64,000 bases of DNA from Adineta vaga (Eukaryota; Rotifera). Position 1 is the stretch's first letter. Every line of letters begins with the position of its first letter. The notes under the pieces are model-generated. The model made no database searches and was not told where the DNA came from. It saw only the letters and a list, made by a program, of their open reading frames with translations. Made by a program: the position numbers and the translations under genes. Where the stretch lies: the NCBI GenBank assembly GCA_021613535.1, contig CP075494.1, positions 8,618,001-8,682,000 of the forward strand. Reading direction: 5' to 3'. Positions 41,773 through 52,442 of this stretch are shown piece after piece.

Positions 41773-42927
41773 GAAGACGCAATCTTATTGTCTCGGAGAA
41801 AAATCCATTTAATTTATGATATATGAACAGAAGGTTTTCTCTAGTTAATTCTATCAGACGAACTATAGCTACGTCATTTTAGGCCCAAAGAGCATTCGTT
41901 CGTATGTGTAGTCAGTTCAGAGCCAAGTTTCCAATAGTTTCAGAATAGAATCTTGGAAAAACATGATTATTCATTATGTTCATTTGTTCTCTTTTCAGAT
42001 GTGATGGTAATGGTCCGCTGAATACTCCAAAACTTTTATAAATTAGTTTTTTTCATTTTTTTAAATAAAAATCAAAAAGAAGAATATTTGTGACATCACT
42101 GCTCGTTTGAATTTTAATTTATATTGAAGATTCTATCAAACGGAGAAATATTGTGTAAAAAATACCCATTAACTATTAAGTTATATGGAGAATATTATCT
42201 GCAATATGTCATCTCATTTCATGATAGATTATATTTTCGTCTTGTTTCAACGATCTAACATTGAATATTTTCATTCTGAATTATGCTCAAGAAACCAACT
42301 TGAGATAAAATTTTCTTTCCAAGTGCATGTATAACAAGATCATTAGAAAAATAAGTATTATATTAAAAAAATACAAATAATTTAGTTGAACACAGCTGAC
42401 TATTGAAGAAGTAGAAATATATCCTACGTTGCCCCACTTTCCTAGATTCTTCGTTCCTATAGAAAATTCATTGTCAAATATTTCAGTTTCAGCCATATCT
42501 AAAGAAAAATAAATGAATTATATGTCGAGGTAACAATATGAAAAAATGTAAATCTAGACAATCATTCAGAAAATCAATTTCATAAATCTGGTGAATGAAA
42601 CATCAAGAACAGGAGAATTAAACAAATGACAAGTACCTTTTTGCCGTTATACATTTTGAAACGATAGTTCAAAACTATGATTATTTAACGAATGAAACAG
42701 AATAAAACGATTTAAAGTTTAAAAATCTTTCGAAAAATATGAAAAATGTCAAGCGTAGGTTTTTGAAAAATTCAGACGGTCGTGAAATAATGACATCTGA
42801 AAGTTTGCTAGTGTTTTATGTACAAACATGTGCCGTTATTTCCTTATGACGGAATGGGTCAAATAGAATACATTTATACAAAAGAAGAAAGAATGGAAGT
42901 GAAGTAAAGTTAAAAATGGATTGTTCT
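41773..42927. other. Unassigned AT-rich part of inserted segment
   Basis: A minus-strand frame at 42287-42496 (MAETEIFDNEFSIGTKNLGK..) is open but short and has no family that I recognise. Nothing else can be supported. Confidence 0.35.
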
Positions 42928-43049
42928 CAAGGGGAAAAAGCGAGACTTCTACTCCGAAATACTTCGCGTACTTCACTGGTACTTCCATGTACTTCAGCCA
43001 TACTTCAAATACTTTTTGAAGTATTTGAAGTATCGCCTTTTCCCCCTTG
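42928..43049. mobile_element. MITE copy 1 (TIR caaggggaaa family)
   Basis: 122-bp element with imperfect terminal inverted repeats: left caaggggaaaaagcga, right tcgccttttcccccttg. The interior has five tacttc words spaced 9-11 bp apart and then their complements (gaagtatttgaagta), so the whole can fold. The TIR matches the element at 45730-45841. Confidence 0.7.
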
Positions 43050-43077
43050 GACGTCTTAATTCAACTTCAACTTAATT

Positions 43078-43235
43078 CACTTTTTCTGTCTGTTTGAGCC
43101 CTTAAACAACACGATTGACGCATTATGAGATAAATCATCTTTTTCAGACGATTTATCTCATAATGCGCCAATCGGACGTCATATTTCAGTTATATCGTTG
43201 ATTCACTTTTCTGTCTGTTTGACCCCTCAATCTTT
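43078..43235. repeat. Hairpin between short direct repeats
   Basis: The arm cgattgacgcattatgagat at about 43111 pairs with atctcataatgcgccaatcg ending near 43173 around an 8-10-bp loop. On either side lie direct repeats containing cttttctgtctgtttga (43079-43100 and 43208-43227). This is a small foldback insertion or satellite relic. Confidence 0.65.
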
Positions 43236-43395
43236 AAAGAAAGAATATGTGCAAAGAAAAATATTCGTCTGATTTGAATATAACTGAGGCATTAGACAAT
43301 AAAAAGGGAAGCGAATCGGTATAATACTCATTTGTGTGTACATATCTGATCATTGTTGTGTAGAATACGGACAAACGAATTCATCTTTGCACACA

Positions 43396-44769
43396 ATGAT
43401 TACTACAACTTCTACTTGTGACAATACAACCTATCGTAAGACAAACTAAATTTCTAATAAATCAGCAAGATTTTCTTTCATTGTTGTTGAAATATTAGAC
43501 ATGAACTTTTCTTTTGCAATACTTTGTTGACAAATTATGAACATATAGTTTTGAAGAACTCAAGATAAAATTTTGTTTCATGTGCTTCAGATTCATAATG
43601 ATTTTGAGATACATCTATTTCATTTGCTTTTCTTGAAAAAAATTCAGTTAGTTACATATGTACGAGAGAAAATGTTCAGTCTCACTTGTAATATTATTCG
43701 AAAATAGTTCAGTTAGCAGAATTGTCGAATCCTTATTGTAATTCTATGAAAACTTTCTATATGAAAAAGTTTATTTTGTTAAAATTAGGCATTTGTGACT
43801 CTATGCTTTGTATTTATTATCTTTAAATGATTCTCTCTTTTATCATTTTAAAGAGCAGTTAAACCTCTGTTATTGTTTCTATTTTTCATCTTCGTTCTAA
43901 AAAAGAAAAGTAATCAAAGCAATACTTATAATCGAAAATCTATCTTATCATCATTGATTTTTATAGTTTATTGTATAACAATTATTAAGACTTGAAACAC
44001 TTTTCAATTTTTGAGATTCTTTTAAATGATAATTTCGTTTACTATATTTTATTTAGAATATATGGATATTTTACGTTGTCGAAGACAACGTCTCATCTTT
44101 CTTATCCAATGTTTCTTCTTCCTTCTCTTTTTTTCTATTGGTTGTGGGTGTGGAATAGTTCATACACTTGATGATTGTTTTCAAGGTACATGTTATTATA
44201 ATACACAAGCACGTTCAGATAAACTTCAAACAACTTCAATCAACCATTGTTCTGATATTACAAATCCAGTTTGTTTTCGTCAAACACATATTAACAATCA
44301 CTTTTTCAAAGTTAGATTATTTGTTCTTTATAATGTGTCAGTTATCATTAGCATGGTTTATGCATGGCATCGTACTGTTCGTTTGTTAACTTGTCTTTTT
44401 GTTTTATCTGTTATTACTTTTATCCTTTTTTGTACTGATCTCATTCTTTATGTTGATGAAGTATTTGATAAAAGTCTGATGGTAACTCTTGGCACTATCA
44501 TCAGTTTTCCAATACTAACGTCATATTTAGCCATCGATAACGAAGATCCGTTAAGTGTGATCTGTGGATACGACAGAATAACAAATGGTCTTCACGAATT
44601 TCTTCTCAATGATAATGCGAAACGTGCGCGTTTTTATCGATGGGCAAAAAAAGTGATGAAACAATGGAATATTAAAGAAGAGAAGTTAATTATATCGATT
44701 ATTTTCATCATAATGATTGACATTTTATTGATGCTTGTAACTGTTTATGTCTTACCTTTCATGCCGTAA
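43396..44769 (+). CDS. Orphan multi-pass membrane protein
   Basis: The main exon (ATG at 44026 or spliced in from 44057) encodes about five hydrophobic segments: RLIFLIQCFFFLLFFSIG, LFVLYNVSVIISMVYAW, LLTCLFVLSVITFILFC, MVTLGTIISFPILTSYLA and IISIIFIIMIDILLMLVTVY. A Cys-rich stretch of about 60 aa lies between the first two (CFQGTCYY ... HCSDITNPVCFRQ) and is probably extracellular with disulfides. An upstream mini-exon (43396-43435, MITTTSTCDNTTY) has a donor and the correct phase to join 44057, giving ..NTTYQYMDILRCRR. That would supply a glycosylated N-terminus. Family not recognised. It lies within the segment bounded by the direct repeats. Confidence 0.55.
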
Positions 44770-45329
44770 GAATACAAAAACAACGTTTATAATTTTAAGA
44801 CAAAAATATGAAGACATTATATATAGATCATATGAATACATACAAGTTTTATACAGATGTTTGGTGTGACTTCGGCACGACATATATAAATAAATAAATT
44901 TAATAAAACTTTGATTCATAATTATTCGAAACATGCCTACATTGTTTTTTTTTAAAATTGTATCACCGACGTTTTATACAATTGCTTAGGAGTCAAAAAG
45001 AAAGTGTGAATATAAAGAAAGCAAAAGCCGTTTAAAGTTTTTTTCGAAATGATGCGTTTCATAACAGATAAGACTTATAACACAATTCTAAATCTGTCAT
45101 TTAACTGAAAAAACTATTGAACGATATTCTCTATTGATCTTTTCAGCTCCCAAAAAGTTTCTGATACTTTGGCTCATGTAAATGATAACGTTTATTCAAA
45201 AATATGAATATGTTACCGATAGACGTTAGCGTATAGTGATCTTTATCTCATTGTCAAAGTTTATCATCACATGATACACACCAACCCTCATCGATACTCG
45301 ATCATCATTCTTATTGTAATGTTTGCCAT
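44770..45329. other. Unassigned, before GET3 remnant
   Basis: AT-rich, with aataaa signals after the membrane-protein gene. No gene seen. Confidence 0.35.
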
Positions 45330-46566
45330 CAGCTGGTTGTAGTTCGAAATTTGTTGAGAAGAAACTCTTGGATGAATATTTTTTTCGGAAGAACAAGGTG
45401 AAGTTGGAGAAATAACATGTAGATTTGGTTAATCTATCATTTTCATAGATTTTCAAATAATTTGATTCTCTTTTTCAAATATTTTTAGTTGTAGTTTAGC
45501 ATTACTTCTATCAAAAGTTCGCGAAACCGTTTTAATCTTAAGTAGCGATCCAGCTCATAATATATCAGATGCATTTAATAAAAAATTTACGAAAAAATCA
45601 ACAAAAGTCAATGGTTATGATAATCTATTTGCTATGGTTTGAACAATTTTGTTTAAATCTCTTCTTTCTTTTGATGAATTATATAAATTTCATAGGAATT
45701 TGATCTATCTGGTGGAATTAGTGAATTACCCAAGGGGGAAACAGCGGATCTGGGATTGTCGGACTTTTTTTTTGGATTGGCGAATTGTGTTCGGATTTCT
45801 CATGGATTGGCAATCCCAAAAATCTGCCGTTTCCGTCTTGGAAAAATCTGACGATAATGAAGAAAGTGATATGAATTTATCATTTAAAAAAAAGAAAAAG
45901 AAATCTTTATAATATTATTATTTTAGAATTATGGACTGTATGGTCGTTCAATGTTTCAAGAAATGCTTCCATCATTTTCTGGTATTGATGAAATAATAAT
46001 AATGAATTAGATTATTTAGAAATATGAATTTTAGTTTCGTTGTAGTTGATACCGCGCCAATAGGTCGTACATTACGATTACTTTCATTTTCTTCAGCTAT
46101 TGAAAAAGGTCTTGATAAAATTTTAAGACTCAAAAATCAAGTTGAACCAATGTTAACACAAGTAAAGAGATTGTTTTATTATTTTAAATATTCTTTATTT
46201 TTTCCTATTTCAAAAGATTTCATCAGTGTTTGGTATGGATAATATGATGTCAGAATACAAGAATTATCTAAATGTCATATAGATACACATTCAATTATTG
46301 TTAATCAAGTTTTATTTCCAACACCAAGTGAAAATATCAATTCATGTTCTTGTTGTGCATCAAAAATGCGTCTTCAACAGAAATATATTGAACAAGTATT
46401 TTTTTATTTGGAATTTATATCTTTTTTTTTACTTTATATTTTGATTTAGATTGATGATCTTTACGATGATTTTAATGTTGTGAAATTACCATTTATTTAT
46501 GATGAAGTTCGAGGTATACAAAATATCAATTCATTTTCTCAACATCTTATGAAAAATGCAATATAA
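45330..46566 (+). pseudogene. Decayed GET3/ASNA1 (TRC40) ATPase copy
   Basis: GET3 targets tail-anchored proteins to the ER. Here its exons persist in order but with many lesions. The P-loop region has a stop at the family Trp position, and the conserved Gly and Lys of GKGGVGKTT are replaced (EQGEVGEIT). The next donor reads AT instead of GT. Then come [33 protein letters not shown] and [11 protein letters not shown] (clearly GET3), and ISELP interrupted by a MITE before EKSDDNEESDMN. FSFVVVDTAPIGRTLRLLSF (switch II) follows. About 45 codons of the helical substrate-groove part are missing before ELSKCHIDTHSIIVNQVLFP. The zinc CxxC survives as SCSCCASK. The end is VKLPFIYDEVRG..FSQHLMKNAI-stop. 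It cannot encode a working ATPase. Confidence 0.85.
45730..45841. mobile_element. MITE copy 2, inserted in GET3 pseudogene exon
   Basis: 112-bp element with TIRs of about 30 bp: the left begins ccaagggggaaacagcggat, the right ends tgccgtttccgtcttgg. It splits the GET3 exon between its ELP and EKS codons. It shares the ccaagggggaaa terminus with the element at 42928-43049, so both belong to one family. Confidence 0.75.
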
Positions 46567-46994
46567 ACCACAAATATTTCATTATCAGACAAACAAAAGT
46601 TGCTCATTTTTATTTTTTTATTTAAAGTTGATCTTCTATTCAAAAGGCGAAGAATAAAACAATTATTTGTTTCAAAACGATAATATTTAAAGTAAATCTA
46701 CTAGAAAATCGAACATTTAGCTTTCGAAGACAAACGATACAAATTGGAAATAAATATATTGTTTATTTCAATCGATAATTTACAGCATGAAGAATATCTA
46801 TTTGATGAAAATCTAATCAATTTTCAAGAAGATAATGAAGTTCATTCGATGAATATTTCTAATTCTAGATGTTCTTAATCGAATAAAAAAAAGTAATTTT
46901 ACATACATTTGCTTTCATATTTGTTAATATTTCTCATGGAAGTTGCAACGAATTTTTTAAGTTGATTTCAACGGTCATAGGGTGTTTGGGAAGT
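46567..46994. other. Unassigned AT-rich DNA
   Basis: Nothing recognised apart from A/T-rich sequence. Confidence 0.3.
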
Positions 46995-47546
46995 CACTAA
47001 ATACAGAAAAATTTGAAGATTCTTCTCATTTGACAACCACACAGGCATAATTTTCCGAAGATATAGGTTCGGTGGAAGTTTTTATTCATGAGGAACCAAT
47101 CTTTATGTGTGCATGGTATACTGATCAACTCTGTTCACCGCATAAGTAGATTGTCAACAATCATTTGTTACTCATAGTTATAGATGGATACTGTGGGATA
47201 TTCTTTTAATTTATCTATCAAATAATATAGATCATATGCAATACAATATTTACGAACATGAAAGAGAAATCGTTCTTTATTGTTCAAATAATAGGAAAAC
47301 GTTGCATATCGTCTATTTCGTTCGATAAATAAACGAAAAAATATCCTACAGTATCTATCTATAACTATGAGTAACAAATGATTGTTGACAATCTACTTAT
47401 GCGGTGAACAGAGTTGATCAGTATACCATGCACACATAAAGATTGGTTCCTCATGAATAAAAACTTCCATCGAACCTATATCTTCGGAAAATTATGTCTG
47501 TGCGGTTGTCAAATGAGAAGAATCTACAAATTTTTCTGTATTTAGT
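46995..47546. mobile_element. Foldback element with 212-bp arms
   Basis: Inverted repeat: 46995-47206 and 47336-47546 are complementary with few mismatches, for example gattgtcaacaatcatttgt against acaaatgattgttgacaatc. A loop of about 129 bp separates them. The minus-strand frame 47168-47377 spans the loop and is not considered a gene. This is typical of a foldback/MITE insertion. Confidence 0.85.
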
Positions 47547-48505
47547 GGCATTTCAGACATCATATAAATACGAATTTACGGATGTCATTCATACAGGATA
47601 TCTTTCAGCTACATAGGAAATATATGGGACAATGATTTTTAGGTACAATAGCTTTCAAGTCTAATAAATTTCGCAAGTTGCAGCGATATTGGAAACTACA
47701 GTCTCGTTTTTACATATATATTTAATGAACTAGGCAACAACCATATTTCAATTGTTTAAACAATTAGATGATGAAATGATAAAGTTTTCCAAATAAATAA
47801 TACGATTTATTTATGATCAATTCATTTCCAACTTTTTTTTCCTTACATGGACAAATCGTAGATATATATATATATGTATAATTCATTTTCAACTATTTCA
47901 TATAAATATATTGATATAAAGATGAAGATAAACGGAATCAAACTAAATAAACATCCAACAAAATCTTTTTGATTTACATATCACAAAATGAGGTTCCCTC
48001 TGTTTTTCTTTTAAGCAGCCGTGTATCTCTACTTTTGGTCATTTCACAATGAATCATTTTCTTGTGTGCAACGTGATCGTCACGAAGCTCTTTGTTTTTT
48101 TCTTCTCGTGGTTCTCTCTCTATGGTTTAATCTGTGTGATTTTCCTTCTCTCTCCCAGTATTGTTATCTATGGTCCTTTTTCGTTCGTTCTGTTGCCACA
48201 TATATTTCTTCCATTTATGTCTGTTGGTGTAGAATGTCTCGTGTCTTTCTTTTTGTTTTTGTTTCGTGAACAGATATTACCGTTCACTACTAATGGACGG
48301 AGATGTTAGGGAATTATACTACTATACACTAGCTAGCAATCTCTTTGGTTTTCTTCTCTTTTCTCTATTCATTCTTTTTCTTTTTCTTTCTTTGTCGCAT
48401 CTCTTTGTAGTAGTTTCAATTGGAGAAGAAGAATTTTTCTGTTGATCTTTGTCTGTTCGAATTTAAATTATATTTTTAATTGATTTTTTCATGTTTTTTT
48501 TTCAG
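47547..48505. other. Unassigned; leader of orphan gene
   Basis: Pyrimidine-rich DNA from about 48040 to 48505 ends in a strong acceptor (tttttttttcag) directly before ATGGCGG. It probably holds a 5' UTR intron or trans-splice site. The frames at 48021-48309 are compositional. Confidence 0.4.
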
Positions 48506-49177
48506 ATGGCGGAAGATAATGATTTTGAAAAAATACTAGAAAAATTTAATATCGATCGATATACTTTATCTTTGGTCAGTTGGATTTTGAAGATTGGAAG
48601 GATTTTCGACAAAATTCAGCAATTGACTAAATCTAGTTCTTATCGGTTAATTATTGTAATTTCATGTTATGTTATTTTCAGTTATTATTTGACATCTATG
48701 GTGAAGTCGTATAATTCTTATATGCATTCATTTGACAAATATCAAGAAATGGAAAACAATTTGAAAAGTTTAACACAAAATAATCTTACGAATAAATTTA
48801 TCGAAGATCCACTTCTGTTCTATGGAAAGATGCATTAGGTTAATGGAAATTATTCACGAATTTTAAAGTTGATGGTTAATGATATACATTATGTTAAAAT
48901 TCATAATGTTCATCTGGATGATTTTCTTTCGAATGGGACGAAACTTAGTTTCATAATTACTTGCTTCCCTTTCGTGCTGAATACTCCTTGGTGGACAAAT
49001 ATTTTATCTATTTTTATTGGTTTATCGAATATGATTGCATCGCAACAGAACTTCGTTTTTCAATACCTGTATCTGCTGCTGTCAAATATTGTACTTGGAG
49101 AAGTTTTATTGGTTGTAACTGAAGTCAAGTTTTGGTTAAGTGCATTTGGGGCACTGATCAAGGCTAAAACTTTGTAA
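48506..49177 (+). pseudogene. Orphan 2-3-TM membrane protein with one in-frame TAG
   Basis: From ATG 48506 (MAEDNDFEKILEKFNIDRYT) the frame runs to TAG at 48836-48838 and then stays open in the same frame to 49177, with 113 further codons. Hydrophobic segments: LIIVISCYVIFSYYL, ILSIFIGLSNMIA and YLYLLLSNIVLGEVLLVV. No intron can remove the TAG while keeping phase: the only in-phase option would be 27 nt long and would leave the TAG. It is therefore either a single nonsense mutation, a programmed readthrough site, or two separate small ORFs. Family not recognised. It sits inside the segment bounded by the direct repeats, which favours decay. Confidence 0.45.
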
Positions 49178-49309
49178 TAAAGATTATGTTTTCGCCATTT
49201 TTTACTTTTCACATGATCAAATCAGGAAAATGTTTGGTAAAAGAAATAAAAAAGAACTGAAAGAAATTTTATTATTCTAAACATAATTTTTTTATGAAAA
49301 AATTCTTTT

Positions 49310-51537
49310 AGGATTTACAAGATGAAAATGATCAAGAAGTAAATAAAAATTGAATTTTTTTTCCCTATTAAAATTATTTGTTTTAACTTAGAATCGATAT
49401 TTACTTGAAGATGAAAAAAAGAAAATGAAACGAAAGAAAAGAAAAATGAAAATGAAGTTAAAAAATGAATATCAATTCGTACTGAACATTTATTAAATGT
49501 AATACTGACAAAAACTACACTTGATCTTGTTCAAAGAATTTCTATAATGTTTAATGAACTTTATTCAAAAGATCTTCCATCAGATATTGATGAAGAACAC
49601 GTTATGTTATCTATTCATAATCAAACTGGTTTTGATATAATTATTTATGAAATTCAAGGTATTCAATTTCGAAAGAATGAAGAACCTGAAGATAAAAAAA
49701 TACATTTAAAAACAAATCAATCAATTCAATTAACAATATTTGAAGAACGTTTATCAGCAACACATTTACCAGCTGTTTCTGAACAATTTTGAAAAAGAAA
49801 ACAACACTTTTATGTTTAATTTGCTGATAATACGATTTTAGTTAATATTAATCAAACATGGAGAAGAGTTTATGAGTGTGCATCATCACCAATTCCATCA
49901 TGGCCAATTCAATTACTTTGTGATTCATAAAAAATGAAAGAAGAAAAGATATCCTTAGTTTAATTATTAAAGTAATTTTATTCATTTCTTTTTAAAAACA
50001 AATTTTCTTATTTTAAGGTTTCAAATCGAACACAAATGCCACTAATTCTCTTAGATGCTGATTCATTGAACAAAATCAATTTAATTCCATTACAAAAATT
50101 GATGTTAATCAAGAATTTTATCTTCCTATTCAACTTCTTTATTTACGAACAACATCACGCCTTTATTTTACAGTTGATCAGTAAGAAAAATTTTTCTTTT
50201 CAAAATTTCTCATTTTTTTTTTCAAAGAGGAAATTCTTCAGATTTTATTTCATTTGATTAGGTTAATGATTCATCAAGTGATAGAATATTAAAATTAAAT
50301 GATGGAAGACAAGCACATTATGTTGTATGTTTTTTCTTATTTATTGAATTTTCATTTCTCTTGGTTTTTATTAAAAGATTTATAAAGAAGAAATTGAAGC
50401 ATATTCAGAAAATACCGATGAACCAAATACAATTGATTTAAATATTAAAGGACATGGAATTCATAATGAACATATGATTGAATTTACGAATTTATCAAAT
50501 GAAGCAATATTAGTAAAAGAAAGTAATAATAAGATAAAGACTTCTTTCTTCTTTTTTTAGAGAATGATTTTACGTACTGACATATATAGAGAGAATCATA
50601 TCGTGTTTCATATTATTCACCATTTTGGATTATTAATGGAACTGATTTATAATTTCAATTTAAAGTTTGTTGAAAAATGAAATTATTATTGGGTTTTTTT
50701 AAAGAAAACATTTTTTAGATTGATAATGGTAAAACTTTAATTGATGTTGGTGATAATCCATTTTTTATTCGTCCAAAAAAATTTGATAGTGATTCACATA
50801 AAAAGAAAGGACATATTAGATTATTTTATAATGACGAAGATGAAACAATTTCACAATGGTCGGAATCATTTTCACTTGATGTTATTAAAAGTACTATGGC
50901 TTCATGTAAAGTTAATAATGATAGAACTTATACAATTTGTATTGATATTGTTACTTCATCATTTAGTATGACGAAAATTATTACTTTAATTCCATCAACT
51001 GCTATTTATAATAATTCGTCTGTAATCATTTAAAAACAAGATTTCATTGAATAAAATTTTCTTTTTTTAGTTACCAATTCAAGTGTCAGAATTTAATTCG
51101 GATTCTTCACAATTAGAATGAAAATCAATTAAATCAGATAAAGTAACTAGAAATCTTTCTAGGACGTTAATTCCTATCGGCAGACACGACAGTGTCAAAC
51201 GGGTCCGGCGGAGATCCACACATAAATGAGTAGCGAGAACTCGAAGTTTTTGTCTCATTTACGCTAGACATCGATGAGTCGTAAAATGTAGGAGAGACGA
51301 GTAGATGACCGTATTGTTCATTATTTTTGATATAACGGATTACGAAACGCTGTAATTTTTAATCTTTTCTTTAGGTTGAATCTTAATGGCCACGTTCATT
51401 AGAAGAAACAAAAATGTTAGTTCGTTATGAAACTAATTCCAAAGCAAGTTTATTTTCAATTGAAGACAAACAACGAATATTATTACATATGAATAATGAT
51501 GAAGATTCTGCACTTCATACTGAAGATGAGGTTTAAA
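49310..51537 (+). pseudogene. Decayed VPS13 fragment (bridge-like lipid transfer protein)
   Basis: Exon-like islands in VPS13 order: LLNVILTKTTLDLVQRISIM, VMLSIHNQTGFDIIIYEIQG, INQTWRRVYECASSPIPSWP, LNIKGHGIHN, FFIRPKKFDSDSHKKKG, then ISQWSESFSLDVIKSTMASC and TYTICIDIVTSSFSMTKIIT, which is the SHR-binding region. Near 51373-51537 lies a last island with a stop at the conserved start of its WPRSLEE. Stops and frameshifts separate most islands (for example at 49792, 49929, 51120 and 51373), and the N-terminal chorein part is absent. Intact VPS13 moves lipids between membranes at contact sites. This copy is dead and partial. Confidence 0.8.
51150..51365. other. GC-richer insert inside VPS13 pseudogene intron
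   Basis: The space between two VPS13 islands is about 230 nt where introns are otherwise about 50 nt. It contains a distinctly GC-richer block (cggcagacacgacagtgtca, then gggtccggcggagatccac). Source unknown; a short mobile-element remnant is the simplest reading. Confidence 0.4.
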
Positions 51538-51613
51538 ACCTCGAAAGCTCTATTTTATTAGTAATTTTCATATAAAAATAAATCGTCAACTTTTATCAAA
51601 TTTCATCAATATT

Positions 51614-52442
51614 CAAAATCGTAATGATTAGAAGACGTTTTAAATTCTTCATATCTTATATGAAAGTAAGAAAAAACAAACATCAATTATGACTCATCAT
51701 TATTCAGAGATATACTGTATAAACACCATAATAAAAAGTAATTGTATGATGAATTTCGATTTATTGTCAATAAACTAAATAATCATGTGAACGAGGGCGA
51801 ATAGAATTCATATTGTTGTGATTTACTTTTTGTTTACATGTTTTCTAAACTAATTGAAAATGATCAAATCATATATTGTATACAGAAAAAAAGAAATTTA
51901 TCAATGTTCACAAACTCTTTAATAAACTTTTGATTATACATTAGTATAGTCAAGTGTTAAAATCAGTATACTGTATATCATTGTAGCAAACGTATAATCA
52001 TCAATAGTATTACCAGAAATGAGTCATTTTATTCTTGTTATTTTTACAAAATAAAATCGATTGACATATGAGAAACATATTCTATTCTATTCTATTCTAT
52101 TACCATATTGTGTATATTTATAAATCGACAAAATCGTCCTCGAAAAAAATTGCTTTTGTATACAATCTTTTACAGGTATATTTGTTTGATTATAATGAAG
52201 AGCCGAACTACGTAATAATCATTTCAGCGCTACAGTCTATGTTAATCGATCCGAACAAAAAAACAAAGTTTCTTTTAGATAGAATCATTAAGTAAATTAG
52301 TAGAATAGAAGAGTTGATATAATTTCAAAAAAGTATTGATTGGTTGATAGATTACTCAAATCATATCAATCATCTGTACGCGTGTTGTTGGTTGGTTCAT
52401 TATTTTCTTCACTTCTTATTTTTCATTGTCTCACGTCGACAA
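51614..52442 (+). repeat. Direct repeat copy B (829 bp), native TBC1D9 5' flank
   Basis: Near-identical to 39264-40087. It ends at the TBC1D9 start codon, so it is the native promoter/leader side of that gene. A 5-bp TCTAT unit is gained relative to copy A. Confidence 0.97.

Noticed and set aside
42287-42496. Minus-strand frame MAETEIFDNEF..
   Set aside because: Short, ends in hydrophobic AT-rich codons, no recognisable domain; kept only as a remark.
44141-44155. TGTGGGTGTGG telomere-like string
   Set aside because: It is coding sequence (GCGCGI) of the membrane-protein ORF; isolated TGTGGG hexamers are expected by chance in 64 kb.
47168-47377. Minus-strand frame across the foldback loop
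   Set aside because: Spans the arms and loop of an inverted repeat and is explained by it.
48839-48865. Intron that might remove the TAG at 48836
   Set aside because: It would be 27 nt, shorter than other introns here, and would leave the TAG in place; other GT sites break phase.
51265-51315. Hammerhead-ribozyme-like core
   Set aside because: The invariant CTGATGA and GAAA core elements do not match.
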